Assembly (NCBI GenBank): GCA_036502625.1
Contig: DASXYG010000114.1
Coordinates: 34,255 to 98,254, forward strand
DNA length: 64,000 nucleotides
Origin: DASXYG01 sp036502625
GTDB taxonomy: Bacteria > Actinomycetota > Actinomycetes > Streptosporangiales > Streptosporangiaceae
Direction of reading: 5' to 3'
The notes below the pieces were generated by a model. That model was not told where the DNA came from, searched no databases, and saw only the letters and a program-made list of their open reading frames with translations. A program made the translations under genes and the position numbers. Numbering within the stretch: position 1 is the first letter of the stretch; every line of letters starts with the position of its first letter. Positions 8,670-16,648 of this stretch are shown here, in pieces.

Positions 8670-9946
8670 ACCGCGTCGAAGCATGGGGGCTCGCCGGCAT
8701 CGGCGAGGTCCGTACGGGTGACGACGTCGCGGCGCTGATCGCCGCGGCCGAGCCGGGCCTGGCCGACGGCGACGTCCTGGTGGTCACGTCCAAGATCGTG
8801 AGCAAGGCCGAGGGCCGGGTCGTGAATACGGACCGGGAGTCCGCGATCGATGCCGAATCGGTACGGCTGGTGGCGCGGCGCGGCCGCACCCGCATCGTGG
8901 AGAACCGCCAGGGCCTGGTGCTCGCGGCGGCCGGCGTGGACGAGTCCAACACCGAGCCCGGCACGGTCGTGCTGCTGCCCGAGGACCCGGACGCGTCGGC
9001 GCGCGCGATCCGCGCCGGGCTGCGGGAGCGTACGGGCGCGAACGTCGGCGTCGTCGTGTCCGACACCCTCGGCCGGGCCTGGCGCACCGGCCAGGTCGAC
9101 ACCGCGATCGGCGCCGCGGGCGTGGTCACGCTCGCCGACCTCCGCGGCCAGGCCGACCCCCACGGCAACGTCCTGGAGGTCACCGAGCCGGCCGTCGGCG
9201 ACGAGATCGCGGGCCTCGGCGACCTCGTCAAGGGCAAGCTCGCGCAGGTGCCCGTCGCGGTCGTGCGCGGCCTGCCGGACCTGGTCCTCGACGACGACGG
9301 GCCGGGCGCGCGTGCGCTGATCCGTCCCGGCGACGCCGACATGTTCCGCATCGGCACCGCCGACGTGCTGTACGCCCGGCGCACGATCCGCGAGTTCGGC
9401 GACCGCCCGGTCGACCCGGCCGCCGTGCGCCGCGCGGTGGCCGCCGCGATCACCGCGCCCGCGCCGCACCACACCACGCCGTGGCGCTACGTCCTCATCG
9501 AGTCGGCGGAGACGAAGAAGCGGCTGCTCGACGCGATGCTGGACGCCTGGACCGCCGACCTCAGGCGCGACGGCTTCAGCGAGGACGCCGTCGCGCGCCG
9601 CACCCGCCGCGGCGACGTCCTGCGCCGCGCCCCGTACCTCGTGGTGCCGTGCCTGGTCGGCGACGGCATGCACGCCTATCCCGACGACCGCCGCGCGGCC
9701 GCCGAGCGCTCCATGTTCCTCGTCGCGATGGGCGCGGGCGTGGAGAACCTCCTGGTGGGGCTGGCCGTGGAGGGCCTGGGCTCGGCGTGGGTGTCCAGCA
9801 CGATGTTCTGCTCCGACGTCGTGCGCCGCGAGCTCGACCTCCCGTCCGACTGGGACCCGATGGGCGCCGTCGCGGTGGGCCACGCCGCGGCGCCGGCCCG
9901 CGAGCGCCCGCCGCGCGACCCCGAGGACTTCATCGCCGTCCGCTGA
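8666..9946 (+). CDS. fbiB: FbiB: bifunctional F420 gamma-glutamyl ligase / nitroreductase-fold reductase
   Basis: 426 aa from GTG 8666, which overlaps the fbiA stop (GTGA). Residues about 1-225 are the CofE-type glutamate ligase (motifs GDVLVVTSKIVSKAEG, SDTLGRAWRTGQVD, RGQADPHG). Residues about 233-426 are a nitroreductase fold (ARRTIREFGDRPVD, LGSAWVSSTMF, AVGHA). In mycobacteria the C-terminal domain reduces dehydro-F420-0 and the N-terminal domain adds the gamma-linked glutamates. The full-length two-domain fusion is characteristic of actinobacteria. Translational coupling to fbiA fits consecutive steps in one pathway. Confidence 0.95.
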   Translation: MNRVEAWGLAGIGEVRTGDDVAALIAAAEPGLADGDVLVVTSKIVSKAEGRVVNTDRESAIDAESVRLVARRGRTRIVENRQGLVLAAAGVDESNTEPGTVVLLPEDPDASARAIRAGLRERTGANVGVVVSDTLGRAWRTGQVDTAIGAAGVVTLADLRGQADPHGNVLEVTEPAVGDEIAGLGDLVKGKLAQVPVAVVRGLPDLVLDDDGPGARALIRPGDADMFRIGTADVLYARRTIREFGDRPVDPAAVRRAVAAAITAPAPHHTTPWRYVLIESAETKKRLLDAMLDAWTADLRRDGFSEDAVARRTRRGDVLRRAPYLVVPCLVGDGMHAYPDDRRAAAERSMFLVAMGAGVENLLVGLAVEGLGSAWVSSTMFCSDVVRRELDLPSDWDPMGAVAVGHAAAPARERPPRDPEDFIAVR

Positions 9947-9965
9947 GGGCGCCCCCGTACGGCCG

Positions 9966-10790
9966 CTAGAAGGAGACGTGCACGAGCTGGGCGACCGTAC
10001 GGAACATGGGCAGCACCTTCAGCAGCGCGAACTGGAACCGGTAGGACGCCGGCAGCACGGCGCGCGCGCTGTCGGGGATCATCTCCGCGGCCAGGCGGCG
10101 GTCGACCACGGTGAGGCCGAGCGGTTCCAGCTCGCGCGGGTCGTCGATGCCCCAGCGGAGGGTGGCGTTCGTGCGGCGGACGACCGGGTTGGTCTTCTGC
10201 AGCTTGATGGCGAGCCCGCTGAAGACGTCGAAGATCATCTCGCCGGACGGGAAGTGCGCGACCAGCGCGCGCAGCAGCGCCCGCCCCTCGGCGGGGTCGA
10301 GGTACATCGTCAGGCCCTCGGCGACGACCAGCGCCGGCTTGTCGGCCGGCACCCGCGCCAGCCAGTCGGGGTCGGTGACCGACGAGCCGATCGTCGTGTA
10401 GCCGGGGCGGTCGCCGTACGGGTAGACGGCCTCGCGGAGGGCGATGACGTCCGGGTAGTCGACGTCGAACCAGCGCACGGTGGGCGGCGGGTCGATGCGG
10501 AACACCCGGCTGTCCATGCCGCAGCCGAGGTGGAGCACGGTCGCGTCCGGGTGGGCGCTGAGGTACGTGCGGACCAGGTCGTCGAAGAGCTTGGCCCGTA
10601 CGGCGACCGACACGGCCATGCTGTCGCGCATCTTGAACGTGCCGAAGTCGTAGTCGATGCGGCTCACGGCGTCCTCGGCGGTGGGGTCGCCGAGGATCGG
10701 CCTGGCCTTGCGCGCGTCGAGCGCCCGCCCGTACAGCGTGCCCAGGCCGGTGGACTGCTCTTCGGTGAAGTGGACCTTGCCACCGGTCAT
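9966..10790 (-). CDS. Leucine carboxyl methyltransferase-family SAM O-methyltransferase
   Basis: 274 aa. The SAM-binding motif VLHLGCGMDSRVFRID and the acidic motif WFDVDYPDVIALRE, plus LVVAEGLTMYLDP, place it in the LCM/PPM1-like class (TcmP/OmtP type O-methyltransferases). These methylate carboxyl or hydroxyl groups of small molecules in actinomycetes. The substrate cannot be deduced. ATG 10790 is chosen because AAAGG lies about 10 bases upstream and upstream residues have no family character. It is convergent with fbiB (19-base gap) and divergent from the antiporter; an AT-rich dyad lies in the divergent promoter region. Confidence 0.85.
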   Translation of the reverse strand: MTGGKVHFTEEQSTGLGTLYGRALDARKARPILGDPTAEDAVSRIDYDFGTFKMRDSMAVSVAVRAKLFDDLVRTYLSAHPDATVLHLGCGMDSRVFRIDPPPTVRWFDVDYPDVIALREAVYPYGDRPGYTTIGSSVTDPDWLARVPADKPALVVAEGLTMYLDPAEGRALLRALVAHFPSGEMIFDVFSGLAIKLQKTNPVVRRTNATLRWGIDDPRELEPLGLTVVDRRLAAEMIPDSARAVLPASYRFQFALLKVLPMFRTVAQLVHVSF

Positions 10791-10810
10791 CGCCCAGCGC
10801 CTTTCATTGG

Positions 10811-10828
10811 TTTCATAAATTTCTGAAA
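10811..10828. promoter_or_regulatory. AT-rich operator-like dyad between methyltransferase and antiporter genes
   Basis: TTTCATAAATTTCTGAAA reads as a 16-of-18 imperfect palindrome in a 115-base divergent intergenic region that is otherwise GC-rich. It overlaps the expected promoter zone of the methyltransferase gene. A regulator-binding site is inferred; no regulator gene is adjacent. Confidence 0.35.
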
Positions 10829-10905
10829 AGATACTACCCGCCCGAGTGTCCGCGGATCGATAACCTGTGCGGGTCGATCGTCGGCCTGGTGCGGGGGAAA
10901 CGCCG

Positions 10906-12480
10906 GTGGAGGAGCACGAGCTGTTCGCGCTCGCGTTCGCGATCGCCATCGTGGTGATCGTCGGGCGCGTGGTGGCCAAGCGCCTCGAAGTGCCCGAGGC
11001 GATCGTGCTGGTCATCCTCGGGGTGCTGGCCAGCCTCATCCCGCAGGTGCCGAACATCGAGCTCGGGCCCAACGTCGTCCTGCTGCTGTTCCTGCCGCCG
11101 CTGATCTTCAACGCGGCGTTCCTCAGCGCGCCGCGCGAGACACGCGAGAACGCCGTGCCGATCACCGCGCTCGCGTTCGGCGCCACGGCGGCCACGATCC
11201 TCGGCGTGGGCTGGGTCACGACGCTGCTGCTGCCGGGCATGGGCTGGGCGCCCGCGCTGGCGTTCGCCGCCGCCGTCGCGCCAACGGACGCCGTGGCCGC
11301 GACGTCCGTGATGACCCGGCTCGGCGCGCCGTCCCGGGTCGTGACCATCCTCGAAGGCGAGAGCCTGATCAACGACGGGGTGGCGCTGACGGCGTTCGGC
11401 CTGGCCGTCGAGGCGATGGCGCACCCGTTCACGTTCACCCACGGGCTGCTCAGGCTGCTCGAGGTCGTCGCGGGCGGCGTGGCGTACGGGCTGGTCTGCG
11501 GGTGGGTGATCGGGCGCATCCGGCGGTTCGTGCGCGACCCGTCGATCCAGATCCTCATCACGCTGATCACGCCGTTCATCGCGTACATCCCGGCCGAGGA
11601 GTTCCACGTCTCCGGCGTGCTCGCCACCGTCGTGACCGGCGTCTACCTCGGCACCCGTACGGAGGGCCTGCTCCAGCCGGCGTCCCGGGTCAGCGGCACG
11701 ATGTTCTGGCGGACGCTGATCTTCCTGCTCGAGTCGATCCTGTTCGTGCTGCTCGGCCTGGAGCTGCGGGCCATCGTCGGCGACCTGTCCGGCGCCCATT
11801 CGTGGCCGTGGCTCATCGGCTCGGCGGCCGCGGTGGTGGGCGCGGCGATCGTGATCCGGCTGGCGTGGGAGCTGATCGTGTCGCCGCTGATCCGGTTCCT
11901 GCCCGGCCGCCATTCCTCGTACGTCCGCAACCCGTGGCGGCAGCGGCTCGTCATCGGCTGGGGCGGCATGCGCGGCGCGATCTCGCTGGCCATCGCCTTG
12001 ACGCTGCCGGTCACGCTGCGCGGCGCGCCGTTCCAGGAACGGTCCACGCTGATCTTCCTGGCCGCCGCCGTCGTGGTGGTGACGCTGATCGGCGAGGGCC
12101 TGACGCTGGCGCCGCTGCTGCGCGTGCTGCGCCTGGCCCAGAGCGAGGCCCACCACGAGCAGGAGGTCCGGGCCCGCGCCCGGGTCACCGAGGCCGGCCT
12201 GGCCCGCCTGGACGAGCTGGCCGAGTCCGGCGAGGTCGACGAGGACACCGCCAACGTGTACCGCCAGCTCTTCGAGATGCGCCTGGACCGTGTGCGCGTC
12301 GCCCTCGGCGACGTGGACGAGGGCGAGGTCACCGACACCCGCAGGTTCCGCCGCGAGTTGGTCGCCGCCCAGCGCGCCAAGCTCAACGAGCTCTACCGCA
12401 AGCGCAAGATCAACGACGAGATCCGCCGCAACATCGCCCGCACCCTCGACATCCAGGAGGGCCCAGGACCGGTCGCCTGA
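10906..12480 (+). CDS. Na+/H+ antiporter, CPA1/NhaP family
   Basis: 524 aa from GTG 10906. About 12 hydrophobic helices span residues 5-410, followed by a charged cytoplasmic tail of about 110 residues. The CPA1 ion-binding core is visible: AAVAPTDAVAATSV (two aspartate-region helices), LEGESLINDGVAL, and GWGGMRGAISLAIAL. The protein exchanges cytoplasmic Na+ (or K+) for external H+ in pH and salt homeostasis. GTG 10906 is preferred over GTG 10867 because GGGGGA lies just upstream and the first helix then begins within six residues. A perfect hairpin overlaps its stop codon. It is probably monocistronic. Confidence 0.9.
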   Translation: MEEHELFALAFAIAIVVIVGRVVAKRLEVPEAIVLVILGVLASLIPQVPNIELGPNVVLLLFLPPLIFNAAFLSAPRETRENAVPITALAFGATAATILGVGWVTTLLLPGMGWAPALAFAAAVAPTDAVAATSVMTRLGAPSRVVTILEGESLINDGVALTAFGLAVEAMAHPFTFTHGLLRLLEVVAGGVAYGLVCGWVIGRIRRFVRDPSIQILITLITPFIAYIPAEEFHVSGVLATVVTGVYLGTRTEGLLQPASRVSGTMFWRTLIFLLESILFVLLGLELRAIVGDLSGAHSWPWLIGSAAAVVGAAIVIRLAWELIVSPLIRFLPGRHSSYVRNPWRQRLVIGWGGMRGAISLAIALTLPVTLRGAPFQERSTLIFLAAAVVVVTLIGEGLTLAPLLRVLRLAQSEAHHEQEVRARARVTEAGLARLDELAESGEVDEDTANVYRQLFEMRLDRVRVALGDVDEGEVTDTRRFRRELVAAQRAKLNELYRKRKINDEIRRNIARTLDIQEGPGPVA

Positions 12481-12494
12481 CCGGTCCTGGGCCC
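12459..12494. terminator. Perfect 16-bp hairpin overlapping the antiporter stop codon
   Basis: Arms GGGCCCAGGACCGGTC and GACCGGTCCTGGGCCC enclose loop GCCT, and the TGA stop lies at the loop edge. No U-tract follows on either strand. It lies between convergent genes, so it can serve as a terminator or mRNA 3'-end stabiliser in both directions. Confidence 0.65.
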
Positions 12495-12520
12495 CTCAGG
12501 GCGAGAAGACGCCGGTGCCG

Positions 12521-12730
12521 CTACGCGGTGAAGTACCAGAACCCGTCGCGGCCCAGGTAGCACGGCTCGGAGTACAGGCCGTGCGAGGTGTAGAACGACC
12601 AGCGGAAGTTCTCACACTCCTGCTGGCTCCGATACCAGCCGTGGGCCGTGCCCGCCTGCGCCGCCGTGCCGGTGAACGCCACCAGGGCCGCGCCGATGGC
12701 GACCGCGCCCAGCAGAATGCGCTTCTTCAC
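12521..12730 (-). CDS. Small secreted two-cysteine protein
   Basis: 69 aa from GTG 12730, preceded by GGAAGAGGAG at a suitable distance. Residues 1-25 are a clear Sec signal peptide (KKR, hydrophobic core ILLGAVAIGAALVAF, cleavage near AAQA-G). The mature part of about 43 residues is rich in aromatic residues (WYRSQQECENFRWSFYTSHGLYSEPCYLG) and has two cysteines that could form a disulfide after export. Short proteins of this kind are common in actinomycetes and their function is unknown. An alternative ATG at 12772 adds an acidic stretch that would spoil the signal peptide. Confidence 0.7.
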   Translation of the reverse strand: MKKRILLGAVAIGAALVAFTGTAAQAGTAHGWYRSQQECENFRWSFYTSHGLYSEPCYLGRDGFWYFTA

Positions 12731-12784
12731 TGAATCCGACTCCTCTTCCGGTGGACCATTGAACAGGCGCACGCGGTACGGAGC

Positions 12785-15388
12785 TCAGCGGGACAAGATG
12801 GGCAGGCCCGCCCGCACCGACGTGCACACGCCGTCCGACGCTCGCGCCGCCGCCTGCCGTTCCATCGGAACCTCCCCGTATGTGGTGCTCCGCTGCCGCA
12901 TCGGCCGCCCGGTCGGCCCGACCAGCGCCGCCATGTCCGAGATCGTCTTGTACGAGCCGTTGTCGGAGCCGGCCATCCTGCTGATCGTCTCCTCCATCAG
13001 CGTGCCGCCGATGTCGTTGACGCCGCCGTCCAGCACCGAGCGGCACAGGTCCTCGCCGAGCTTCACCCACGAGCACTGGATGTTGTCGATGAGGCCGTGC
13101 AACAGCAGCCGCGACAGGGCGTGCACGGCGCGGTTCTCCCGCGGCGTGGGCCCGGGGCGGGCGAGTCCCGCCAGGTAGATCGGGGCGTTGGTGTGCACGA
13201 ACGGGAGCAGCACGAACTCCGTGAACCCGCGGCGGCCGGTCTTCTCCACGGCGCGGCGCTGCATGTCGGCGATCAGCTTGATGTGCGCGACCCAGTGGGC
13301 CGGGGTGTCCACGTGGCCGTACATCATCGTCGACGTCGTGGGGATGCCCAGTTCGTGCGCGGTGGAGATCACCTCGACCCACTGCGCGGCGGGCAGCTTG
13401 CCCTTGGTCAGCACCCAGCGGACGTCGTCGTCGAGGATCTCCGCGGCGGTGCCGGGCACCGAGTCGAGGCCGGCCTCGCGGGCGCGCACGAGCCACTCCC
13501 GTACGGGGAGGTCCATGCGGGACGCGCCGTTCATGACCTCCATCGGGCTGAACGCGTGCAGGTGGATGCCCGGCTGCCGGCGCTTGACCTCGGCGGCCAG
13601 GTCGAAGTACGCGGAGCCGGGCAGGTCGGGATGGATGCCGCCCTGCATGCAGATCTCCGTGGCGCCCGCCTGCCACGCCTCGTCCACGCGGTCGCCGATC
13701 TGCGACATGGACAGCGAGTACGCGTCGGCGTCGGTGCGGCGCTGGGCGAACGCGCAGAACCGGCAGCCGGTGTAGCAGACGTTCGTGAAGTTCACGTTCC
13801 GGGTGACGACGTACGTGACGTCGTCGCCGACCGTGTCCTTGCGCAGGTCGTCGGCCAGCTTCGCGAGGGCGTCGAGCTCCGCGCCGTCGGCGTGCAGCAG
13901 CGCCAGCGCGGCGTCGTCGGACAGCCCGGCGGGGTCGTGCTCGGCCTGGCGCAGCGCGTCGCGCACGTCGGCGTCGAACCGCTGCGGCGCGCCCGCACCC
14001 GTCAGCCCGGCGATCTCGTCCCAGTCGCCGTACACGGAGTCGAAGTCGTCGCGCCGGTCGCCCGTACGGCCGGTGGTGTCGATGCTGACGTGCAGGTCCG
14101 TACGGCCGGTGCCGCCCGTCGCCGCCCAGCCGCCGTCCGGCTCCTGCCACGGGCGCGGCTCCGGCATCGCGTCCGGCCGCGCCAGCCCTGTCTCGGGCTC
14201 GGCCAGCGCCGCGACGTGCGCGGACACCCGCGGGTCCAGCCACGGCTCGCCGGCGCGGACGTACTCCGGGTAGACCGTCAGCCGCTCCCGCAGCTCGTAG
14301 CCGGCGGCCGCGGTGCGCTCGGCCAGCTCGTCGATCTGCGGCCACGGGCGCTCGGGGTTCACGTGGTCCGGGGTCAGCGGTGAAACGCCGCCCCAGTCGT
14401 CGATCCCGGCGCGCAGCATCAGCGCGAACTCCGCGCCGATGAGGTTCGGCGGCGCCTGGACGTGCGCCTTCGGGCCGAGCAGCAGCCGCGTCACGGCGAT
14501 CGTGGCGGCCAGCTCCTCCAGGTCGGCGTCCGGGGTGGCGCGCATCTTCGTGTCGTCCTTGGCGCGGAAGTTCTGCACGATGACTTCCTGGATCGCCCCG
14601 TACGCGCGGGACCGCTTCCGGATCGCGAACAGCGCGTCAGCGCGCTCCGCGTACGTCTCGCCGATGCCGATCAGGATGCCGGTGGTGAACGGCACGTTCA
14701 CCCGCCCGGCGTCGTCGAGCACGCGCAGCCGGACATCCGGGTCCTTGTCCGGCGAGCCGAAGTGCGGGCCGCCGCGCTCGGTGAACAGCCGCCGCGCGGT
14801 GGTCTCCAGCATCATGCCCATCGACGGTGCCACCGGCTTGAGCCGCTGCAGGTCGCGCCAGGTCAGCACGCCGGGGTTGAGGTGCGGCAGCAGTCCGGTC
14901 TCCTCCAGCACCATGATCGCCATGGCCCGGACGTAGGAGAGCGTGTCGTCGTAGCCGTGCGCGTCGAGCCAGTCGCGCGCCGCCGTCCAGCGGTCCTCCG
15001 GCCGGTCGCCCAGCGTGAACAGCGCCTCCTTGCAGCCCATCTCGGCGCCGCGCCGCGCGATGTCGAGCACCTCGTCCGGGGAGAGGTACGGCGACTCCAC
15101 ACGGCCCGGCACGGTGACGAACGTGCAGTATCCGCAGCGGTCGCGGCACAGCCGGGTGAGCGGGATGAACACCTTGCGGCTGTACGTGATCACGCCGGGG
15201 CGGCCGGCGGCGGTGAGGCCGCCGTCGCGCACCCGCCCGGCGTACTCGAGCAATGTGGCCAGGTCGTCGCCGCGGGCGTGCAGCAGCACGGTGGCCTCGG
15301 CGGCGTCCAGCGCCTTGCCGTCGCGGGCGCGGGCCAGCGCGCGGCGCGTCGCCGAGGCGTTCGGGGCGTCATTCGGGTCAACTGTCAT
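12785..15388 (-). CDS. fbiC: FbiC: bifunctional radical-SAM F0 synthase (CofG-CofH fusion)
   Basis: 867 aa. Two radical-SAM halves are visible: the CofG half with CRDRCGYCTF (C81, C85, C88) and the CofH half with CYTGCRFCAF near residue 535. Each CxxxCxxC binds a 4Fe-4S cluster. The enzyme makes the deazaflavin chromophore F0 from tyrosine and the ribityl-aminouracil intermediate of riboflavin synthesis. Later CofH signatures EICMQGGIHPD and TTSTMMYGHVDTP are intact. ATG 15388 is chosen; GTG 15397 would add three residues (VHA) and neither start has an obvious ribosome site. A 12-base palindrome AGCGTGCACGCT (15389-15400) abuts the start. It lies 2.8 kb from fbiA-fbiB but in its own transcription unit. 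Confidence 0.96.
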   Translation of the reverse strand: MTVDPNDAPNASATRRALARARDGKALDAAEATVLLHARGDDLATLLEYAGRVRDGGLTAAGRPGVITYSRKVFIPLTRLCRDRCGYCTFVTVPGRVESPYLSPDEVLDIARRGAEMGCKEALFTLGDRPEDRWTAARDWLDAHGYDDTLSYVRAMAIMVLEETGLLPHLNPGVLTWRDLQRLKPVAPSMGMMLETTARRLFTERGGPHFGSPDKDPDVRLRVLDDAGRVNVPFTTGILIGIGETYAERADALFAIRKRSRAYGAIQEVIVQNFRAKDDTKMRATPDADLEELAATIAVTRLLLGPKAHVQAPPNLIGAEFALMLRAGIDDWGGVSPLTPDHVNPERPWPQIDELAERTAAAGYELRERLTVYPEYVRAGEPWLDPRVSAHVAALAEPETGLARPDAMPEPRPWQEPDGGWAATGGTGRTDLHVSIDTTGRTGDRRDDFDSVYGDWDEIAGLTGAGAPQRFDADVRDALRQAEHDPAGLSDDAALALLHADGAELDALAKLADDLRKDTVGDDVTYVVTRNVNFTNVCYTGCRFCAFAQRRTDADAYSLSMSQIGDRVDEAWQAGATEICMQGGIHPDLPGSAYFDLAAEVKRRQPGIHLHAFSPMEVMNGASRMDLPVREWLVRAREAGLDSVPGTAAEILDDDVRWVLTKGKLPAAQWVEVISTAHELGIPTTSTMMYGHVDTPAHWVAHIKLIADMQRRAVEKTGRRGFTEFVLLPFVHTNAPIYLAGLARPGPTPRENRAVHALSRLLLHGLIDNIQCSWVKLGEDLCRSVLDGGVNDIGGTLMEETISRMAGSDNGSYKTISDMAALVGPTGRPMRQRSTTYGEVPMERQAAARASDGVCTSVRAGLPILSR

Positions 15389-15487
15389 AGCGTGCACGCT
15401 ACGTATCCGCCGGCCCGTGCGCCGTGACCCACTTCATTGCGCGAACCGGCCCCGGTGTGCTGCACCCGTCCGTACGCCACAGCCGGT

Positions 15488-15496
15488 TGGTACAGT
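15488..15496 (+). promoter_or_regulatory. Extended -10 promoter for the EamA leader
   Basis: TGGTACAGT matches an extended -10 (TGnTAnnnT). Seven bases separate it from ATG 15504, so the transcript would begin at or next to the leader-peptide start codon (leaderless). No convincing -35 box was found. Inferred. Confidence 0.4.
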
Positions 15497-15503
15497 CGCC
15501 GCC

Positions 15504-15545
15504 ATGACGTACCACCATGTCGTCCTCCCGCCGCCCGCCCTGTAG
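15504..15545 (+). CDS. 13-aa leader peptide upstream of EamA exporter
   Basis: The ORF reads MTYHHVVLPPPAL then TAG. It has consecutive histidine codons and a PPP run, the sort of composition that makes a ribosome pause on a shortage of a charged tRNA or on polyproline. The stop codon sits inside the first arm of a 9-bp long-range stem (15544-15552 with 15603-15611), and a second 10-bp hairpin (15567-15591) ends in a short T run. This is the layout of ribosome-mediated attenuation controlling the downstream transporter. No ribosome site is present, but the -10 element suggests a leaderless transcript. Translation is inferred, not proven. Confidence 0.55.
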   Translation: MTYHHVVLPPPAL

Positions 15546-15611
15546 GGGCGTAGCGGCCGGCTCGCCGCCCGTGGGCCCGGTGCCCGCGGGCTGATTTCCG
15601 CGTACGCCCCT
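15544..15611 (+). promoter_or_regulatory. Attenuator-like nested stem-loops between leader peptide and EamA gene
   Basis: The outer stem AGGGGCGTA / TACGCCCCT continues with CGG/CCG. The inner stem GCCCGTGGGC / GCCCGCGGGC has a 5-base loop and one G-U pair, and is followed by TGATTTCC. A ribosome held on the leader ORF would cover the 5' outer arm and change folding. The ribosome site for the EamA gene (AGGAG near 15641) lies downstream. Confidence 0.5.
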
Positions 15612-15655
15612 GTCTCGTCCACCGAATCCCGGTCCACGATCAGGAGCGTTCTTTC

Positions 15656-16588
15656 GTGTCCACCCAAACCCCGTACGTCACGCCTGCCCGCACGGCGGCC
15701 GGCCCGTCCCTCGTCCTGCTCGCCGCCGCCTTGTGGGGCACCACCGGCACCGCGCAGGCGTTCGCGCCCGCCGGCGCCGAACCGGTGTCGGTCGGCGCGG
15801 CGCGCATCGTGTTCGGCGGCCTCGCGCTCGTCGTCATCGCGGCCCTGCGCGGCGAGCTGCGCGCGCTGCGCGGCGTCCGCGCCACGCTCGGCCGGCACGC
15901 GCCGTACCTCCTGGTGCTCGGCGGCGTGGGCGTCGCCGCGTACCAGCTCTGCTTCTTCTCCGCGGTGGCCCGTACGGGCGTGGCCGTCGGCACGGTGGTG
16001 ACGATCGGCAGCGCGCCGGTGTTCACCGGCCTGCTCGTCTGGCTGACGCGCGGCGGGCGGCCCACCCGGTCGTGGCTGGCGGCGACCGCGATGGCCGTCG
16101 CGGGCTGCGCGATCCTCACGCTCGGCGGCCGGTCCGCCGGGGTGGAGATCGGCGGCGTCCTGCTCGGCCTGGCCTCCGGGCTCGGCTACGCCGCGTACGC
16201 CGTCGTGTCGGCGCGGCTGATCCGGGCGACCGGCTCGGTGACCGCGGTGATGGCGGCGCTGTTCGGCGGCGGCGGGCTGGTGCTCGTACCGGTGCTGGTC
16301 CTGTCCCGCCCGGTGTGGCTGGCGACACCGTCGGGCGCGCTGGTGGCCGCGCACCTCGCGCTGGTCACCACCGCCGTCGGCTACCTGCTGTACGGGCGGG
16401 CGCTGCGCACCACGCCGGTGGCCACGTCGGCGACGCTCGCGCTGATGGAGCCCGCCGTGGCGACGCTGCTCGGGCTGCTGGTGCTCGGCGAGCACCTGGG
16501 CGCGTCCGGCATCGCCGGGCTGGTCCTGGTGGGGGCGGGCATGGCGGTCCTCGCGGTCCCGCACCGCACCCGCGCCGCCGCGCAGTGA
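15656..16588 (+). CDS. EamA-family (DMT superfamily) metabolite exporter
   Basis: 310 aa from GTG 15656 with CAGGAG about 10 bases upstream. Ten hydrophobic helices form two EamA repeats (about residues 15-150 and 165-300). The first begins LVLLAAALWGTTGTAQAFAP and the second ends LLGLLVLGEHLGASGIAGLVLVGAGM, both typical. DMT exporters of this type efflux amino acids or other small metabolites. The leader peptide and attenuator upstream suggest that expression follows the translation status of a particular codon class, which might hint at the substrate. It is convergent with the aldo/keto reductase gene. Confidence 0.88.
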   Translation: MSTQTPYVTPARTAAGPSLVLLAAALWGTTGTAQAFAPAGAEPVSVGAARIVFGGLALVVIAALRGELRALRGVRATLGRHAPYLLVLGGVGVAAYQLCFFSAVARTGVAVGTVVTIGSAPVFTGLLVWLTRGGRPTRSWLAATAMAVAGCAILTLGGRSAGVEIGGVLLGLASGLGYAAYAVVSARLIRATGSVTAVMAALFGGGGLVLVPVLVLSRPVWLATPSGALVAAHLALVTTAVGYLLYGRALRTTPVATSATLALMEPAVATLLGLLVLGEHLGASGIAGLVLVGAGMAVLAVPHRTRAAAQ

Positions 16589-16648
16589 GCGCCGCCCCCA
16601 TCGCGTGGGCCCCCCGTACGGGGATCCCCGCGCGGTGGGGGCGGGCCG

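Noticed and set aside
10834..12156. A 440-codon minus-strand frame over the antiporter gene
   Set aside because: It is composed of R, H, D, Q and P repeats and is antisense to a clear CPA1 antiporter.
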